From Bombus terrestris (taxonomy: Eukaryota > Arthropoda > Insecta > Hymenoptera > Apidae), in assembly GCF_910591885.1 (NCBI RefSeq), contig NC_063273.1, positions 7,068,001-7,132,000 on the forward strand: 64,000 nt of DNA, given 5' to 3'. This document shows positions 1 through 11,933 of this stretch, one piece after another. Each line of letters opens with the position of its first letter. The stretch's first letter is position 1. A model generated the notes under the pieces. That model was not told the origin of the DNA and searched no databases. It worked only from the letters and a program-made list of their open reading frames with translations. A program made the position numbers and the translations under genes.

Positions 1-3000
1 AGGATGCAATATATCCAGTGAATGTATTCTTTGCAATATTCAGAGAATGAAACACAATTATTACATTTCGGTCTCGTCTCTGCGATCGTGTTTATACGAA
101 TATGAAAGTGCATAAACTTCCAACAATATTAATTTTACAGGACTCTGAAAATAATGTAAATCGTTATCGATATATTTCTACAAAAAGAAAAGCGTAAGCG
201 CAGTATATAAAACGGAAGGAAGTCGAGTGTATTTTCATATAGATGTAAAAGATTTAAAGAATTTCGAAAGAAACGAGAAAAACGATGCCCCAGGGTGCAG
301 CGGATAGCATTCTTGTTCTCCGAAAATTGTGGGATACGAATTCCGAAATCGACGTATAAAAATATCCCGCATTTTCCTCCCGGGTTTGTATAAATACGAA
401 CGATAACAGCAGCTCTCTCCGCAAAATCCTTCGTATGAATGGTATTCATGGAGAAGTCGAAGAGTTGAATCGACCACTCGTGCTTTAAAAGACAGACCTT
501 GTTTGCGACGAAGAAAGAGCCCGGCTTAAGCCTTTGGACCTCGACGTTTTCACATTCTGCCATTCTTCCAGTTATACGAAAGATATCTATACACGTTGCC
601 GAAGCTAACCTTTCCACTGAATTCGAAGCAACTTGCAAACTTGTTTTAAATTATTTCAAAACGTAGACACTGCGGTTAGCTTTCTATAGAAGTTCATGCA
701 TATAATGAATTTTTATGTACTCGTAACTTACAATTGGCATCGTCTCGATGCATAAAATTTGCTGTCTTTGACCCTATTAATCGCTTGTTTAACGTTTGAA
801 ACTGTAAAATTTAAGAAAGGAAGAAGCAACTTGAGCTTTCAACACCGTTTCGTAATATGAAAGAGTCTTCGAAAAAAATACAGTTCAGGCATGTGGAAGT
901 AGAAGTTTCACGCTTTTCAAACGAGTCCAAGCGAACTGAGGTGCGATTTTTCGATGAAAATTGAATGACCCTTTAATCGAAAAAGACTTCGAAAGAAGAA
1001 TAAAGGATATGAAAAAAGCTCACGATGCAAAATGAAACTTTCTTTGAGCTTGAGAAGTCTTAACTTCGAGGAGACGTAATTTAACGAGGAAATGCAAAGT
1101 TTTCGATTGAGATCAGAGGAGACAGGCTGAAGGGGCTTATGCGTTACGGTGTCCGAAATACGAAATCTAACTCGAGATTATTCGTCGCGAGATGACGTCA
1201 GACCCCGGGGTGAAAAGAGGGAAAAGAAGAAGCGGAAAGCGGAAGAGTGGCTGCGATGAAACACGTACTGTGCAGAGAGCAAACCACAGCGCGGAATACA
1301 AATGCCGGCGTTCCTATCATATTCAGATTATGCCGCGATATATTTAATGCTTCCGAGCGAATACTCGTATCAATGCGATCTTTAATGCATTAACAACGCG
1401 GCTGAACCGTTTGACTTCTTTATCACTTGCATGTTGCCGTGAAATGCAGCGAGTGATCACCTTCGGCGATCTTGGAACGATAATAACGCAGGCTCTTTTC
1501 TTTCTTTTCTATCTCGTCGAAGCTTTTTTCTCGATATCGTATAGATTAATACGAAGGAAGGTATATCGGTAGTAATAAGAGAAAAATAGGGTGATAGAAA
1601 TACACTCATCGATGATGGTACACAAGGAAATATTGGAAATAGCCTGCATCGATTTTCAGAGAGTTGAATGGAATATTTTAGAGTTCAGAGGATTTCAGAG
1701 TTTTCAGAGTAAAATTATATTAGAGTAATATTATCGACGAGATGATTGTCGATGATTGGTTTCAGTGTTATTTCGTTACGAATAATCTAGGTACAACGCT
1801 CCTCATACGGATTATAATTTATTGTGTAGACGCGTTTAGAGCTAAGAGAAGTTATTTTATCGAAAGAATTACAAATTAAAGAGTTTAAAAAGGATTAGGA
1901 AGTTACGGAGAAGAAATAGGACGTGCCTAAAAAATCGTAGGGCATAAATATAACTTTGGTTAAAGAACGAGACAAGGGTGGTAGTTCAGTCGTATAGAGA
2001 ATAGGAAGCATTTAATCTGTTACCCGGGTCGTCTCTTATTTAGAGACTCCTACAACCACAGCATTAAAATGGAGTAAAGGCAAATCAATTTCAATTGTGT
2101 CTATTTTTGTTCTTAAGTAGCCAACACAGACCAAGAGATTGAAAATTCTAGTAACCTAAACCGCCTTTCACCGTTATAAAGAATTAATATACGTGATAAA
2201 CAATAAAAAATAAGAAGAAATTGAAATAAAAAAATTACATTTATATACTTCACGACTGTATTTACAGCCCAGAAAAGTCTAGTCTCGTATAACCAATAGA
2301 TAAACTAAAAGAAAAATTCACAAGAATCACTTGCTTTTGGCATCGTTGTTGCACGTGAAATTTCGTCTTAGGATTAATCTCAAAAGAGAAGTACGTTACA
2401 TATTATAATCTAATAAGCAAGTGAATACAAAATTGACGAGAGAAACTCGCAATTTGTCAGCAAGTTGAATCGTGCACGTGGCACGTCGTGCTTCGGCTAA
2501 AAGGGTAGCGCATCGAAAATTCGTCGGTCGATTCCCTGTCGCTAAGCGTGCTCGCGAAATGACTAGGTCCGGCGTATCGTGAGTCATGTAAAAGAGCCTT
2601 ATTTAGGCTGTCTACTATTTCACGTTCCATTCCCAGCTACGTGGAGCGAATAAAAATAAATTCACTGACGTAGAACGTGCCGTATTTGCCGATGGGTTAC
2701 GACCGATACATCATTGGAGAATTATTCCTGGTATTCGGTGAGATCTCGCCGATACGCGAAACACCGACGATATGTTCGACGTCGAGTCACGAGATCCACG
2801 ACCTCTTTCTCTTGGCCAAAGGGGGAAAAAACGACGCTTGCGAATCGTCGAGAAATAAAGTTTCGCGCGAATCGATTCGTCCTTTGAATAGAGGACGAAT
2901 CGTCGTGCTATCGATTTCAAAGGCTACGTTCCACTTCATTGAACTTGGGATTTTTCTTACCATTGTGATATAGTGACTTGAAAATATTCGGACACTTGCC

Positions 3001-6000
3001 ATAGATAACTTTTATATGGATAATCGTGCGTGTTGCATGAAACATTTTTAAATTTTGTCAGCTGTAACAGGACACGACCGATGTCGTGATCATATTGGAT
3101 AAATTTGAAACCAATCTGAAAATGTATATAGAAATTTTGAAGATATTTATCGTGTATATCGTATTTGGTAAGAAATTAGTATACAGCCGTGGAATTAATA
3201 CACCGAATAGGTATTGTTTAAGTGGTGTCGTAATACTTTTGCGAATACTTTTATATACATTTTCGTTTCAAATTAAACCGATATAACCGCGGCTGGTTGA
3301 CATTACAGTGCCAATGCAATTTGAGAATGTTTTGTATAACACATTAATATATTCATAATATATTCACAAAAGTTATCTACATACATTCGAATTCCTTTGT
3401 GAGCAACTGCGCGTACCAATTAAAATCGTTTTACCGATAATTTCTTTTTGCATGCCCTCTTTCAATTGTTTCAATGGTTCAGTCACCAAAACACGAATGT
3501 AAAGTACGTTCGTAACTGCAAAGCAACGTGAAACACTGGCAAAAGACCGAATGAATATATTCCTATTTAACAATTGCACGTAACAAGATCCGGAGGTGAG
3601 ACGGTAACGCGAAATAAAGCTGGTGGTGAAAACATTTTAACACTATCAAATTCAACGGTGCAACGCTTTATAACATGAAATCATTACTGCCGCGAGGCCG
3701 GTCGAGTTTCAAGCGACGCGTCTCGTATTACGTAGCCAAGGTAGCAAATGATGTTCCATGAGAACACGAGCGTTACCATTTTTCCCAAGGCGTAAACAGC
3801 GTGAGCCTGTGGCCATACGGTTACTAGTGTTTTCCCAAAGAATAATAGGACTACGAGGAAATTAAAGACAGAGGATATTACCGTGGCACGATGCTCGTTG
3901 AGAGACGGTAAACGCGTTCTCTTGAAGGGCGTAATGCCGCTTCGCTACACACAGGAAACTCCCTTTAGCACCCTTATAACGTGATACAATCGTAAGGACG
4001 CGGAAATTAGACGAGTCGTCGCGTAATTACAACGAAACCCGAGTTGAGTCACGTTACCGCAGGTAACGTTACCTCGAAACGGCCATTGCGCGAGCCTAAT
4101 GAAAAATTACGTTGGAATAAGTCGAGATAAAGCGCGGTGATAAAAGATTTACAAACGAGAACCAGAGCTAAGGTCGACTAATGTAAGGTGCGCGTAACGC
4201 TTCAACGTGATCAATATAACGGCTATCCTCTTCTTTTATGCTTCGTTTCGGACTTCTTTTATTAAGATAGAATGAACCGAGAAATTTGCAGCAAAAAATA
4301 GGCCATGTCTTGTAAATATGAGTTTCGATTATATTAGCTAGTACTGTAGTAAATAATTGGATAGAAAGTATACGAATATGTAAGGAAATGGCAGATTGAA
4401 AGTAATAAAGAAAACAGAAAAATATATTGCTCATCGCTCGCACGAATACGAGGAAACGTAGAATTCCAAGAACGAAGAAGGTCTCTTCGACAACTATGCT
4501 TGATGCGCCGGTACGGGGATGGAGAACGATGATGGAAAAGTTCAGTCAAACGAAATTTCAGTGTTCAATTTATCCAGCAGGAATTTTCATGCTAGTTGAA
4601 AAATGTTTCGAATCGTCATACCACCCAGTAGATACATCGTTAGATATCTTAGTGAATGTTTTATTCCAATTTTTTGAAAGTCTCAGTAGCACTAAAAAGT
4701 TGCCTTGAAAGCTAAACAGACCATGTTAAAGTAGTTGCACATGAGAAAGGTAAATGATTCTTCCTTGTTTGTTTGGGGTAAATTATTCGCAACAGAACTC
4801 GTCTAGCCCACGAAGAATTCTCTGGAAACTGGAGATTGTACAATTAGTAGACAAATACGATATAGAAGGAAAAACCAGCGGGCATTCGAGACCGGAAAAT
4901 GGAGCATTGTTTTCCAGCGTGCCCCACGAGATGCACTTTGTACGACGTAAAGACTCCATTCAGCCAGATTGTTTGACCAGCTGCTGTTTAATTTGCAGAA
5001 ACAATTAAAGACAGATTTCTCTGACAGAGTCTTCGCGCGACGTCCTTTTGTTTCTCTCATCGCTCGGCAAAAGGCCATGAACTGGCTACAGGAAAATTAT
5101 TTACGCAATGCGAATACCTCCGGCAAAATTATTTCAACAAACTTGTGCCCCTCCCCTTTTCTTTTTTTTCTGCAAAGAACTCATTATTAAGTTTAATGGA
5201 ATAACGTGTCCCGCGAAAGCAATTATTCATCTCCACAATCAGTCGGAGAAGCGCTTTATAGTAGAACGAAATTGTTTCCTGAACTCTATCCCGAGAACAA
5301 GAAAATATATTCGTGTTTATCAAGATTATACTATCTCTGTGGGGCGCAATTGCTTTTTCCAGGATTCCGGCCAATTGTTCCGGCGCCAGAAGTCATTCAG
5401 TGGACCCGGCTATCTGGGATTGCATGCCGATTCTGCATCTCTATCTGATTCGATTTCGCGCAACATAACTCACGCGTCCGAAATGAATTTTTGAAACATC
5501 ATTGTGAAAAATAAAAAAGAAAAAAAAATAGATCACGAGATCGTATTGACACGACGTTAACGTCGCTAAATTTTTGTACAAAATGTATAAGAAATCGCGA
5601 AAGCGTTCGCAACCACGCGTACTAATCTGCATCTCTGGAACATGGGGCAGTGAGCAACTAAATGTTCTTTGTTTTTGTGGCAAAATTAATATTCCTTGTA
5701 TTACCTTTCGTTGCTGAAAAAATCGTGCTAAAAAGACATACTTTACATGTTTACTTCATTTTTTCACCGCTGCTGTCTTGAAAAGACTAAATCTATTGCC
5801 TCTAACAAGAAAATGAAAGATCTTCACTTCCACTTCAGAGAATGAACTCGCAGTGTTCGAGTTAGTCGCGACTTAGTCGCCTGCCCGATTTTTGCAAGTC
5901 AGCAACGGAACCGTGGCTCCGGATAATCATCCGTCGACGTAACGTTTCTAAAATTCGTTCGTTTACTCGGCCAATTGTAGCTCGCTTAAAACGCTTATCC

Positions 6001-6809
6001 GTCGCTTCGATGAAACAAAGGCTACTTTCTCCACTGTTCTCAAGCAAAGTTACTCTCCAACTCGTTCACAGTCAATTTTATCACAAGGACCCCGACTGCA
6101 AGAAGCACCGCGCACAACTGCTGGCAACAATCTCTTTGTTCCGACGGTTGCACTGAACGGTCATTTAATTTAACTGTTGCGAAGTGCGACACCGTGACTG
6201 CATAACAAACACGTCCGCTATGCAGACCGCGTCTTCGCGTCACGTTTAGCTTTTCGAATGGCCGCATCCCTCTTGCGAAGTCCATTCTCCTTGGTCAAAA
6301 CCATATCGCGGGCCATCGAGTTCTCCCTTCGTCCATTTAAGCTCCCCTGTTCTCTGCTGGTTGCGGAAACTCTCGATGCGATTTTGATTCTTGTAACTCG
6401 ACTCGTGGAAACGAATCGAAAGTTGGATAACCGTGTTAAATAAGAGAAGAGTTTTTAAAGAGATGTAGAATTTCACTCGTACTGTTATCCAAGATTACTG
6501 TTTGGTTTAAAACAATCTTCACCGGTGATCTTGTTGAAAAGTTTGCAATAGTCAAACGGTACAGTTAGGTTACATATTGACAGATATTTACCTGTGTATC
6601 GTTAGTTTCATAGGAGCGAAAAATCTCTTTAGTGAAAAATCTACAATGTAGAGAATCGAGACTTACAATACGGGCACCAGGTAATACTATCATATTCTAA
6701 GATAGGTCTGTTCAGTTAACAATAAACAATTTTGAGAGTGTTCGTGTTTCATAGGAGTTTAGATATCCTATTATGAATTTGACCTAAAAATACGTATAGC
6801 CACGAGAAG
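1..6809. other. Intron-like sequence without recognised genes
   Basis: Mixed AT-rich and CpG-rich stretches. The longest frame (135-638, minus, 167 codons) shows no domain and has a composition like translated AT-rich DNA. Apart from the candidate element at 1.3-1.5 kb I see nothing. Confidence 0.5.
1290..1470. promoter_or_regulatory. Candidate conserved non-coding element
   Basis: Contains TATTTAATGCTT, TTTAATGCATTAAC (POU/homeodomain-like) and TTATCACTTGCATG in CpG-rich sequence that lacks stop-free frames of note. It reads like known insect intronic enhancers, but conservation could not be tested here. Confidence 0.22.
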
Positions 6810-6835
6810 TAGGGTCGGACGAGAAAGTAATACCA
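6810..6835 (+). mobile_element. Mariner-like terminal inverted repeat remnant
   Basis: TAGGGTCGGACGAGAAAGTA followed by ATACC resembles the Hsmar1/irritans-group mariner terminus (TAGGTTGGTGCAAAAGTAAT). No inverted partner or transposase was found in the next 1.5 kb on either side, so only a terminus remains, or the likeness is chance. Confidence 0.3.
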
Positions 6836-9544
6836 ATTTAACATTACTCAAGATATCAAGTGGTTCTCCATTATCATTATGGAATTTTTCGTATGCTAAC
6901 TACGATGGATAAATATTGTTACAATCGTATGGTTTAGTGCAGCAATAGAGATATTACGGTTTAATTGAAATTTACGATATTGGATTTTCTATTAGACTTT
7001 TAATATTGGAATTATATTAGTTGCCTTAATATATAGAACGCTTTTTTGCACAAATAATAACGAAGTAACAATAAAACACGTAATTTAATAACATGAAAAT
7101 ATACATATCGGAAATGTTTGATAAAGGGGCAAAAGCTTTAGTGATGTAAATAAGTCACTTAATTCGTATGTACAGAGAATAATTAAACAAAATAGTAAAT
7201 AATATATTATCTTGCAGAAATTAGAACAAGTATCTCGTGACTTATAAACAGGAATATACATTATAGATTACATGTAAATATAAATAGAGCTTATATAACA
7301 GTCTTCGACGCTGTTTTAGAGAAATGCGATCGAACTTGTTAAATTTAACACAGAATCTAGTAGTAGCGGGAATATTTTTCCACGTCACGTCTCCATCCTT
7401 CATTACTCATGCAACTTAGCGAACCAGCCCTTAACTTAATCATTGTTCGATAGCAAGCACGGAATTATTTAGTAGCTCTACTCCCGTTAAGTATTCGTGT
7501 TCGAAATTACGAGCGGGCTGAAGTATTTTCGAAAGAAACGCACGCATATACGGGAGTGCAAATACTGTGATGGCTTTTGTTGCCACGATGCAAAGTTCAA
7601 AGTTATTTGAATCAATACCATAGCAGTTCCAGTCGTGAATAATTCAGCAGAGGTGCGCGTATTATGCGACCAATAAACCAGCCAGAGGCGCCCGGCAAAA
7701 TATATTTTTCTCGGAACGTGAGAAAAAAATGTGTCGCGGTAATTTTGCGAATAAGACTTTACGATTGATGCTAGATTACTCGGCCACCTTCCGCTATCCT
7801 GTTTATGCATGGGGAAAATGTGGTTGGCGAAGAGAATTCTAAAGCGATTTATCCTTTTGCGAAGAAACGACGGAAAGTTTGAAAAATAATTATCTCCTCG
7901 CCTTCAAAATTTCTTGTATTTTTGGCGTTAGATGGAAAAAACGCAAAAACTTTCGACTGTTTGTAGGAAATAATTAGGTATGATGATTTAAGGTATTCAC
8001 TGCTATTAACGCATGGCCATCTATCATTTATACGTACCCAGTTTTCTTTCATCGTTGTTTCTTTCGTCAATTGTTCCTTGTTTTATTGCTCTTTTTAAAT
8101 CGTTCTGTCGAAACGCACAAATTCAGAGACACAACAGGAATATTTAACGGTGTTATTTTAAATTCAATTATTCATTCAATACAACATGTACAATAGTAAC
8201 GAATGTGTTTAAGCACGAGATTTATAGAACTATATTTAAAAGCTTGCCCGAGTCTATTTTGTACTACAGTTAAAGAGTTAAACAATTTCAAGGAAAGAAG
8301 GAAGAAAGTATGCCAGAACAATTTCCCATTGTTTCTTCTGCCTCCCCTTGCAGGTCTCTCGCTCTTCGTTTCTTAATAAGCGTTGCGTAACTGCTGCTTG
8401 ATAATTTCATTAGCATCGAATCGAAGAAAACGAGTAGCTACTTCGTAACGACATGATTAGAGAAACGACGTCGTTCAAGTAGAAAAGAGAAGCGAGTTGT
8501 TTCGCTCGAGTCGTCCCTAATACGGTGAAAACATTGATTACTGTTGTTGTCTTCGCTCTGCGATGCAACGGCCTCGATTTTTCACTTTTCTCTTGCAACG
8601 CTTTTTCCGCCTATAACAAGATCGCTTCTACCATTTCGTTCATCGGATTAAATTTCTGTATCACAGTAATCGAAACTTTTCTAAAATTCCGATTCGAACG
8701 AGATCGCCGTAGACGCGTTGGCATCAACTTCGAATTAGATTAAAGCGTCCGCATTGCTGCATCTGCCAATTTTATGTTATATATACGGAAATGTAGATAT
8801 ATACCAATATATCGTATATATAGGGTGTCGCGCGCAATTGGACAGAATTCTAATTCCAAAGCGATAGAGAATAAAAAATGATTTCATTAGGAAGAATTTA
8901 ATTTGCTAATGACAAAACAACATACAGTACAATACTATCATGTTCAGATTTTCCTTTTCTTCTATATACCGCATTTGACAAAATTAAAGTTACAATATCC
9001 TTTGTATCAAATGTTTCAAAACAATGTGTCTTTTAAATTGAACATCTTCAGACACAAATATCCTTTGATATCCTTTGATACGAAATATGAATAGATTTGA
9101 TATAAATTGGAATCCTTTAGACATCTCTATTTCGAAGATAGGCATAGACACGCAACATTCCGATACCTCTCTTCTATTTTTTCTATTACTTTATGACAGT
9201 ATCCGAGGCGGGGACGAGATAGAAAAAAACATCAAGAAAAATTGTTATTAGAGGACATACGATAACAGAATGTCGCGTCGGATTAAACGAACGAAAATCG
9301 TGAAATCGAACGAGCGGCCGGTTATCGGTATTCGGATTATAAATGCAAACCGTATCTGTAATTGGTTACAATAAACTGCGCGCTGATATGACCATGCGAT
9401 TTTTCTGCCTGAATCGCCGAAAAAAATCCTCCAAACACGCTCGACATTCAAAGCTGAATCGTTCAGCTTCCGGTCAAGCTGCATAAAAATCAAGCGCAGT
9501 TTCCGGTCGTTTGAAAATAACCTTACGGTGTTAATTTAATGGTG
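6836..9544. other. Intron-like sequence without recognised genes
   Basis: AT-rich to about 7.3 kb and again around 8.8-9.1 kb. A short duplication, ATATCCTTTG twice, lies near 9,058-9,078. A TAGGGTGTCGCGCGC string at 8,820 might be an old transposon edge, but nothing confirms it. Confidence 0.45.
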
Positions 9545-9693
9545 TCGACGTATCGGGTCGACATATCAGATCGACGTATCGGATCGACGTATCAGATCGA
9601 CGTATCGGATCGACGTATCAGATCGACGTATCGGGTCGACGTATCAGGTCGACGTATCGGGTCGACGTACCGGGTCGACGTATCGGGTCGACG
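9545..9693. repeat. 13-bp minisatellite, about 11.5 copies
   Basis: Unit TCGACGTATCGGG repeats head to tail from 9545 with exact 13-base spacing. The last three positions alternate GGA and AGA in the left half, giving a 26-bp higher-order period, and become GGG/AGG in the right half. Only one unit has an internal ACAT change and one a TACC change, so the array is young or homogenised. Each unit contributes two CpGs, three where it ends CGGG. Confidence 0.95.
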
Positions 9694-9980
9694 CTGACAC
9701 TTTCGCGACAAGTTACGACACAACAGTGCAGCGTGCGCTGCCGTTTTGGCTCACCATAAAAATTTCAACAAACGAACCGACAAAGAAGAAAAAAATCGTG
9801 GGTGCGAATGGATATCCGTTTTTTGGTAAATCTATTTTTTATTCGTCGACATCGCCGACGAAAATTCAGTTATTTATTTGTTACGCGAGATATAGGATAT
9901 TGAATTCATGCTGCATCCAGTCGTTCTATCAATAAAAACAAAGAGGAAATATTAGTTAAAATAGTTCGGAAATTGTTCAA

Positions 9981-10443
9981 TTTGAAAATATATGTGTACA
10001 AAAGTTTAACTAGCCGATTTAGGTATTCTATTTTCGGCGCAGCTATCGAAATTTTTAATTTATTTTGTTTTATTTTGTTACATTTTATTCACAAGGGAAA
10101 TCCAGGAAAATTTACAATGACACGTTGGAATCTTTCACGGCCTTAGTAGAATACACCATTTAATGTACTGCAAATAAAAGGATTCTTTAACCTTTTTCCA
10201 ATATTTGAAATTTATAATCTTCAACTATATATCTGGTTGAAAGTATTTCAATGAATCTTTACGGAACTTTTTATCAAAAATGTGCGATTATCACGCGTGA
10301 AGTGTAATAATTAAAAAAAAAAGAAAAAACAGCACACCATCGAGAGATTAAAATTATCCAGATATAGACCAGTTTAAAAATATAAATATATAACCAAGCC
10401 GACTTAGGTATTCCATTTTCTACGCAACTATCAAAATGTTAAA
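9981..10443 (+). repeat. Pair of ~60-bp direct repeats about 386 bp apart
   Basis: GCCGATTTAGGTATTCTATT in the first copy (about 10013-10060) matches GCCGACTTAGGTATTCCATT in the second (about 10398-10443). Both continue as 'cg(c)gca(g/a)ctatc(g/a)aaat'. Preceding AT-rich sequence is also similar. They could be flanks of an inserted element or remnants of short terminal repeats; the sequence between has no reading frame. Confidence 0.55.
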
Positions 10444-11671
10444 ATGCAGCACGGAAAGTTGGGTAGCATCTTGGCTATATTATCGCGCCGTTTGCGCCGT
10501 TATAGTATTATTCCTCGTTCCTCTGGTAACCTGTTGTAATTTACGAGTAAAGTAACGGCTTGTTGCAAATGATATAACCTGCTGATTCCAGCTTCTCGCT
10601 GGCGCTTCTCTCTTTTTTTCTGCCGTCTTTTCCGCAGCCCGCCTCCATCTTGCCGTGCCACTTTCAGCGATGCTTTATGCATCTGCTTTGAATGCTCCCC
10701 CCTTAATGCTGCCTCGTCTGTCGACGAAAACGCGTACCATCGTCGAGCTTTAATCGACCCCACCAGGAAAATGTGTTCGCAATCTCTTCTCACGTTGGAT
10801 CGTCGACGTAGCTTCAATTTCGACGTGGGAAATCCAACGCGGAAAGGTGAAATTGACAGGAAAGCAACGATATCAGTGAAACGCTTCCCTTTCTGGTAAC
10901 ACCTCGGTAACGTATATCCACAATACGCGTGATGTTTCCGAAAGTTCGTCCTTTTATTTCGTATGGATTTCCGCACATATCGAAGTATCAAATAGAATAT
11001 CGTTAAATGTTGTTCCGACTGGGAATACCGCAGCATCAATTTTCAATGAATTCGACCTTGAGAGGAAAAAACGAGTGCTGGAATCGTTCGATGGTGTTAA
11101 TACTTTAGAGGCTGTTCGTGCAGCCAGATAAAACGTGATTTCTCGCGTGATCATTGCAGATTTCATTAATATCGTTTAATGAAATTCATGACGGAATGCT
11201 ATTAGAGCGTAAATGGAATCACGCCGGCTATTATCGATAGAATCGCGTTAGAAAATCGAAACAACGGAGCGGTCCAGTGACATTTGGATTTATTCATTCG
11301 AATAACGAAGTAACTGACAAGGAAACGCGGATAGAAGCGAATACTCGATAAAATTTTGGGATGAACGCGGATCCATAAATTGTAGGATTTGTCGACCTTT
11401 CCGTAGACACTCGAGAAATAAAGTTATCTCCTACCCTTCTCATCCTTCCTTTATTTTCTCAAGCGTTTCCAGAAAAAGGAGAGAACTCTGTTCTTTGAAC
11501 TTTCGATGTATCTATGGTGCATTCATTTCGAGACTCTCGACACATATTCTCTGCATACACAGCGTTCGAGCACTACGACCCTCGGTAAGAATCCACCACA
11601 GCCGATTACCCAATCGTATTTTACCAAATGGGCATGTAGTCAAGTATTATTCCCAAAGAGCTTCGAAAGCG

Positions 11672-11933
11672 ACCCAATGTATATTTCCGCTGAATGGAAT
11701 CAAAACTGAGGAACTCCTCAGCCTCTGTAACGAAGAGAAACGAAATTACCACTCGACTGACAAACAACGTTGTTTAATCATTTCTCAGAACCGTGTTGAC
11801 TCGCTAAAAAATAACCTCTTGAACAAAAAGCTCTTCCAAACGAAACCACCTACGATCTGCTTAAAACTTTTTACCAACCGACACTCACCTCCAACGGCAA
11901 AAAGGGGTCGGTAACGGGTTCACCGAGTCGAAA
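11672..11933 (+). repeat. Dispersed repeat family 1, copy C (right part only)
   Basis: Aligns to the right part of the 14.4-kb copy in the same orientation. Shared stretches include GAAACGAAATTACCACT, CAACGTTGTTTAATNATT and, after a gap, AAAAAGGGG followed by GGTTCACCGAG versus GGTCACCGAG. Upstream of 11672 I could not extend the match. Similarity is roughly 70%, so this is an old copy. Confidence 0.5.

Noticed and set aside
135..638. 167-codon minus-strand frame
   Set aside because: Composition is Phe/Ile/Leu/Arg-rich as in translated AT-rich DNA. No motif, no splice or promoter context.
2520..2560. TCGATTCC word resembling a tRNA B box
   Set aside because: The GGTTCGANNCC consensus is incomplete and no A box or cloverleaf fits around it; no tRNA found on either strand.
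10500..11039. Longest frame in the window (minus strand, 179 codons)
   Set aside because: No recognisable domain. The Arg/Lys-rich and AT-derived segments read like chance, and a frame of this length is expected now and then in 128 kb of six-frame DNA with GC-rich patches.
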